A stretch of DNA of 36,335 nucleotides from an uncultured Gammaproteobacteria bacterium (GTDB lineage Bacteria; Pseudomonadota; Gammaproteobacteria; Pseudomonadales; Pseudohongiellaceae): contig CAINTJ010000015.1 of assembly GCA_903853385.1 (NCBI GenBank), positions 1 through 36,335 on the forward strand, in the 5' to 3' direction. Under the pieces are notes generated by a model. The model worked only from the letters and a program-made list of their open reading frames with translations, did no database searches and was not told the origin of the DNA. The position numbers and the translations under genes are program-made. Shown here piece after piece: positions 33,671 to 36,335 of the stretch; position 1 is the stretch's first letter; each line of letters starts with the position of its first letter.

Positions 33671-34549
33671 TCAGCGATTCTTCAGCTCAATGGCCAGCAA
33701 GGTGTTCTGCATCAGTGACGCGATGGTCATTGGCCCGACGCCACCTGGCACCGGCGTGATCCAGCTGCATTTGTCTTTGACATTTTCGAAGTCGACGTCG
33801 CCACGCAGTTTGAAGCCTTTCGGATCCGAGGCATCCGGCACCCGGGTGGTGCCCACGTCAATCACTACTGCGCCCGGCTTGACCATGTCGGCGGTGATGA
33901 ACATCGGCTTGCCGATCGCCACAATCAGTATGTCTGCGCTGGCGCAGATCTCTTTCATGTTGGTGGTGCGACTGTGCACCATCGTTACCGTGCAGTTGCC
34001 GGGATTGGTGTTGCGCGACATCAGGATCGACATCGGCGTACCGACGATATTGCTGCGACCCACTACCACGCAATGCTTGCCGGCCGTTTCGATCTTGTTG
34101 CGTTTCAGCAATTCCATGATGCCGTTCGGCGTGGCGGAAATATAAGTGGGCAGGCCCAGCATCATGCGACCGAGGTTTTCCGGATGGAAACCGTCGACGT
34201 CTTTACGGTAGTCAATGGCTTCGGTGACTTTGTCTTCGTTGATGTGTTTGGGCAGCGGCACCTGCACGATGAAGCCGTCAATGGCCGGATCCTTGTTGAG
34301 CTTGTCGACCACGGCCAGCAGTTCAGCTTCAGAGATAGTGGCGGGATAGGTCAGCAGCGTGGAATCAAAACCACAGGCCTTGCAGGCCAGCACTTTGTTG
34401 TTCACATAGGTCATGCTGCCACCATCGCTGCCAACCAGCACGGCAGCCAGATGCGGCACCTTGCCACCGACCTGCTTGATGCTGGCGACTTTCTCGGCGA
34501 TTTCTTTTTTGAGCTGATCGGACGTGGCTTTGCCATCGAGTAACTGCAT
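33671..34549 (-). CDS. folD: Methylenetetrahydrofolate dehydrogenase / cyclohydrolase
   Basis: FolD interconverts 5,10-methylene-, methenyl- and 10-formyl-tetrahydrofolate, supplying one-carbon units. The 292-residue protein shows the Tyr48-Lys52 catalytic pair (TYVNNK), [31 protein letters not shown] and the terminal [10 protein letters not shown]. The start ATG 34549 has AGAGG 6 nt upstream; a longer frame from 34606 is unlikely. Its wording ([39 protein letters not shown]) resembles Bacteroidota FolD with its extra loop, and not E. coli FolD. It leads the folD-trpD-grxC unit. Confidence 0.96.
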   Translation of the reverse strand: MQLLDGKATSDQLKKEIAEKVASIKQVGGKVPHLAAVLVGSDGGSMTYVNNKVLACKACGFDSTLLTYPATISEAELLAVVDKLNKDPAIDGFIVQVPLPKHINEDKVTEAIDYRKDVDGFHPENLGRMMLGLPTYISATPNGIMELLKRNKIETAGKHCVVVGRSNIVGTPMSILMSRNTNPGNCTVTMVHSRTTNMKEICASADILIVAIGKPMFITADMVKPGAVVIDVGTTRVPDASDPKGFKLRGDVDFENVKDKCSWITPVPGGVGPMTIASLMQNTLLAIELKNR

Positions 34550-34614
34550 GGTGACCTCTGGGTTTGAACTGGATAACTGGAGACCCCGGAAGCAGGCAGG
34601 GATCAAACCCGCGC

Positions 34615-34643
34615 ATTCTACCCTTGGGCTTGGGGGTGAGTCA
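34615..34643 (-). promoter_or_regulatory. Candidate folD operon promoter
   Basis: On the minus strand TAGAAT (34620-34615) is a good -10 box, 66 bp before the folD ATG. The hexamer 17 bp upstream (TGACTC) is a poor -35. The position between the stop of the upstream gene and folD is reasonable. Confidence 0.3.
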
Positions 34644-34691
34644 CTCTGCGCAATCGGCTGGATCGATCAAATCACTGGAGCTGTCAGCCCG

Positions 34692-36335
34692 CTAAGGCTG
34701 GGGACTTGCGGCAGCGCTTGCGGTTCCAAGCAGGGTTTCGGCATCAAGCTGCATTTCATGCAAAACCTTGATTTTTTGTACGCGTGCACCGGTCTGGATA
34801 TCGTTGTGTTCGAGCACCAGCGCCAAGGCCGCATCAATCGTCAGCAACGCAGCCCGGGGGTCCTGCATGTTCATTTGCAGAATTGCTTTGGCAAACAGGA
34901 TGCCGGCGTCATGCGAAATCGCGAAGGCCTGGTTATAAAAATCAAGCGCAGCTGCATTGTCTCCGGCCAATTGCCGGATTCTGCCAAGGGCAAACAAAGC
35001 GGCGGGCTGGTTGAAGCGGCCAAGTCTGGGGACGGCCCTGCGCAAGATCCCCTCAAGATAATCCGGGCCAACCGCAGCGCATGCACCGGTCAGCGACTGT
35101 TGCACTAGTTCGTTGAGAGGAGTCAGCACATCCATCTCACTGCTGTTGCTCTGCTCAATATGAGCGTTGACGACTTCTGTCTCAGGCAATGCAATCGCAG
35201 GCGAGATACAGGCCAGCAGCAAGCGGTTGAATAGTGGCCGCAGCATGGTCGGGTTGTTCTGCAGGATACCGTCATAAATGTCACTGGCTTCCTGCGCTCC
35301 TGCCTCACCGGTACGGGCTATTTTGATTGCATAAAACTCCGCACTGCGCACTTCGGAAGGATCATGGGTAAACCAGTCAGCAGCCAGCTGCAGCGGGTCG
35401 CGCCACAGCGCTGCGTTATAAGAAGTTTGCCAGCCATTGACAGCCACCATCAGGCCGGGGATGGCCAGCAACCACACTCTGGCAGAGGCGGGCATTTTTT
35501 CCCGCACGACGACGAGCAGATAGAGGAAAGCAAACAATGGGCCCACGATTGCCAGGTAATTGCGATGATTAAAATACAGCTCCAGCGGGATTACGGATCC
35601 CTCAATGCTGTGTCCGGCCAGAAACCAGAACACAGCCAGCGCCAGCACTGGTAGTCGGCAGCGATACACACAGGCCAGAACCAGTACTGCCAACCAGGCC
35701 AGGGTGGCCAGCAAGGTGGTGATTGGCGCAAACAATGAAGTGGATAAGCGGGGGGAGTGGAACAGCTGCGTGCTGAGAATATCCGGGCTGAACAACTGGC
35801 CCAGGTAAGTCCACAAGATACGGCTCTCGCTTAACAGCCGGTCCAGCCTACTGAAACCCAGCTTACTGACGAAACTTTCTGTGCTGACGAGCACATAAAT
35901 CATGGTGCTGGCCACCAGCACCATGAAGGGCACCCACAAGACCAGCATCCGCCAGCGATTGAAAACCGTGCTTACTTTACTGGCGGTGAAGATCGTATAT
36001 TCCAGCGCCATTACATACAGCAACAACGAAGCGGCATTCTCCTTTGCCAGCAAAGCCAACAGCGCTGAGCCTCCCAGGCCTGTGGTGAGTGGCAGCAAAT
36101 CCTTCCATGTAGTTGCGGCGGTGACTTTGGGTCGGCAATGCAGATAGCACAGCAATCCTGCCAGCATGAAGGTGCTGCACAATAGTGTCATGCGCTGCAC
36201 GGTGTACAACACCGCCGTGACATGCAGCGGATGCAAGGCCCATAGTGCTGTGCACAGGCCGGCAACCAGCAGCGTGTCTTTGTGAGGCAATCTTTGCGTG
36301 CGACAACACAACACGCACAGCGCATAAACCAGCAC
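34692..36335 (-). CDS. Large multi-pass membrane protein with C-terminal TPR-like region (cut by window edge)
   Basis: The C-terminal 547 residues of a longer protein whose start lies beyond the right edge. The first 320 residues visible contain about eight hydrophobic segments. The family words ALHPLHVTAVLYTVQRM and SLLLYVMALEYTIF recall bacterial TMTC/DUF1736-type proteins, a group of GT-C-like membrane proteins with C-terminal tetratricopeptide repeats. The last 230 residues are helical and soluble (AALFALGRIRQLAGDNAAALDFYNQAFAI is a convincing TPR unit). A role in glycan transfer to proteins or surface polymers is inferred from the family and is not certain. It is followed by folD on the same strand after 142 bp. 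Confidence 0.7.
   Translation of the reverse strand: MLVYALCVLCCRTQRLPHKDTLLVAGLCTALWALHPLHVTAVLYTVQRMTLLCSTFMLAGLLCYLHCRPKVTAATTWKDLLPLTTGLGGSALLALLAKENAASLLLYVMALEYTIFTASKVSTVFNRWRMLVLWVPFMVLVASTMIYVLVSTESFVSKLGFSRLDRLLSESRILWTYLGQLFSPDILSTQLFHSPRLSTSLFAPITTLLATLAWLAVLVLACVYRCRLPVLALAVFWFLAGHSIEGSVIPLELYFNHRNYLAIVGPLFAFLYLLVVVREKMPASARVWLLAIPGLMVAVNGWQTSYNAALWRDPLQLAADWFTHDPSEVRSAEFYAIKIARTGEAGAQEASDIYDGILQNNPTMLRPLFNRLLLACISPAIALPETEVVNAHIEQSNSSEMDVLTPLNELVQQSLTGACAAVGPDYLEGILRRAVPRLGRFNQPAALFALGRIRQLAGDNAAALDFYNQAFAISHDAGILFAKAILQMNMQDPRAALLTIDAALALVLEHNDIQTGARVQKIKVLHEMQLDAETLLGTASAAASPQP

Noticed and set aside
1-36335. CRISPR arrays, insertion sequences, tRNA genes, prophage or toxin-antitoxin modules
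   Set aside because: I saw no regularly spaced repeats, transposase or integrase frames, tRNA-like folds or paired small toxin and antitoxin genes in the window.

Overview
The window comes from a gammaproteobacterium, probably an environmental (aquatic) lineage outside the Enterobacterales. Three points suggest this. The left end keeps a gene order I recall from Pseudomonas aeruginosa (ilvI-ilvH-[ilvC]-pssA-msrP-msrQ-rRNA operon). The housekeeping proteins (ClpB, IlvI, PssA, Ppx) are of gammaproteobacterial type. Several poorly characterised exported proteins (DUF6152, DUF4159, a PVA-dehydrogenase-like quinohaemoprotein) are common in marine gammaproteobacterial genomes. The exact genus cannot be read from the sequence. 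No tRNA, insertion sequence, prophage or CRISPR array was seen.

Layout. Bases 1-147 hold the promoter and boxA leader of an rRNA operon that runs off the left edge on the minus strand. Bases 148-2749 hold msrQ, msrP and pssA. Bases 2779-5290 hold the divergent pair ilvY/ilvC with two palindromes between them, and ilvC ends at hairpins that also terminate ilvIH. Bases 5608-7829 are ilvI-ilvH (acetolactate synthase), behind a consensus promoter and a leader of about 390 nt that can form hairpins. Bases 8283-13009 hold ppx and three exported or metabolic proteins (DUF6152, DUF4159, M19 dipeptidase). Bases 13182-15740 are an EmrAB-type efflux pair. A 45-residue secreted peptide follows, then clpB with a clear sigma-32 promoter and a DUF2333 membrane protein.

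Bases 19885-24990 are the accessory part of the window. They hold a secreted PQQ/haem c dehydrogenase with a small secreted partner, a truncated glutathione S-transferase, a LigB-type dioxygenase, a Tat-exported PhnZ-like HD-domain protein and a B3-like metallo-beta-lactamase-fold protein. Next come a short signal peptidase I, a DUF3301 protein that may be translated from a leaderless mRNA, and an AI-2E family permease. Bases 27399-32224 form a complete tripartite MacA-MacB-TolC-like efflux operon whose MacA carries an unusual glycine-rich insertion. Bases 32361-34549 form a folD-trpD-grxC operon with its own terminator; FolD looks Bacteroidota-like and TrpD alphaproteobacterial. A large membrane protein of the TMTC/TPR glycosyltransferase-like type is cut by the right edge.

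Functionally the window combines branched-chain amino-acid synthesis (ilvI, ilvH, ilvC, ilvY), envelope maintenance (pssA, msrPQ, lepB, macAB, emrAB) and stress handling (clpB, ppx, grxC). The least explained genes are the periplasmic oxidoreductase and metalloprotein group at 19.9-25.0 kb. Lineage statements rest on recalled family sequences and were not tested by any search.
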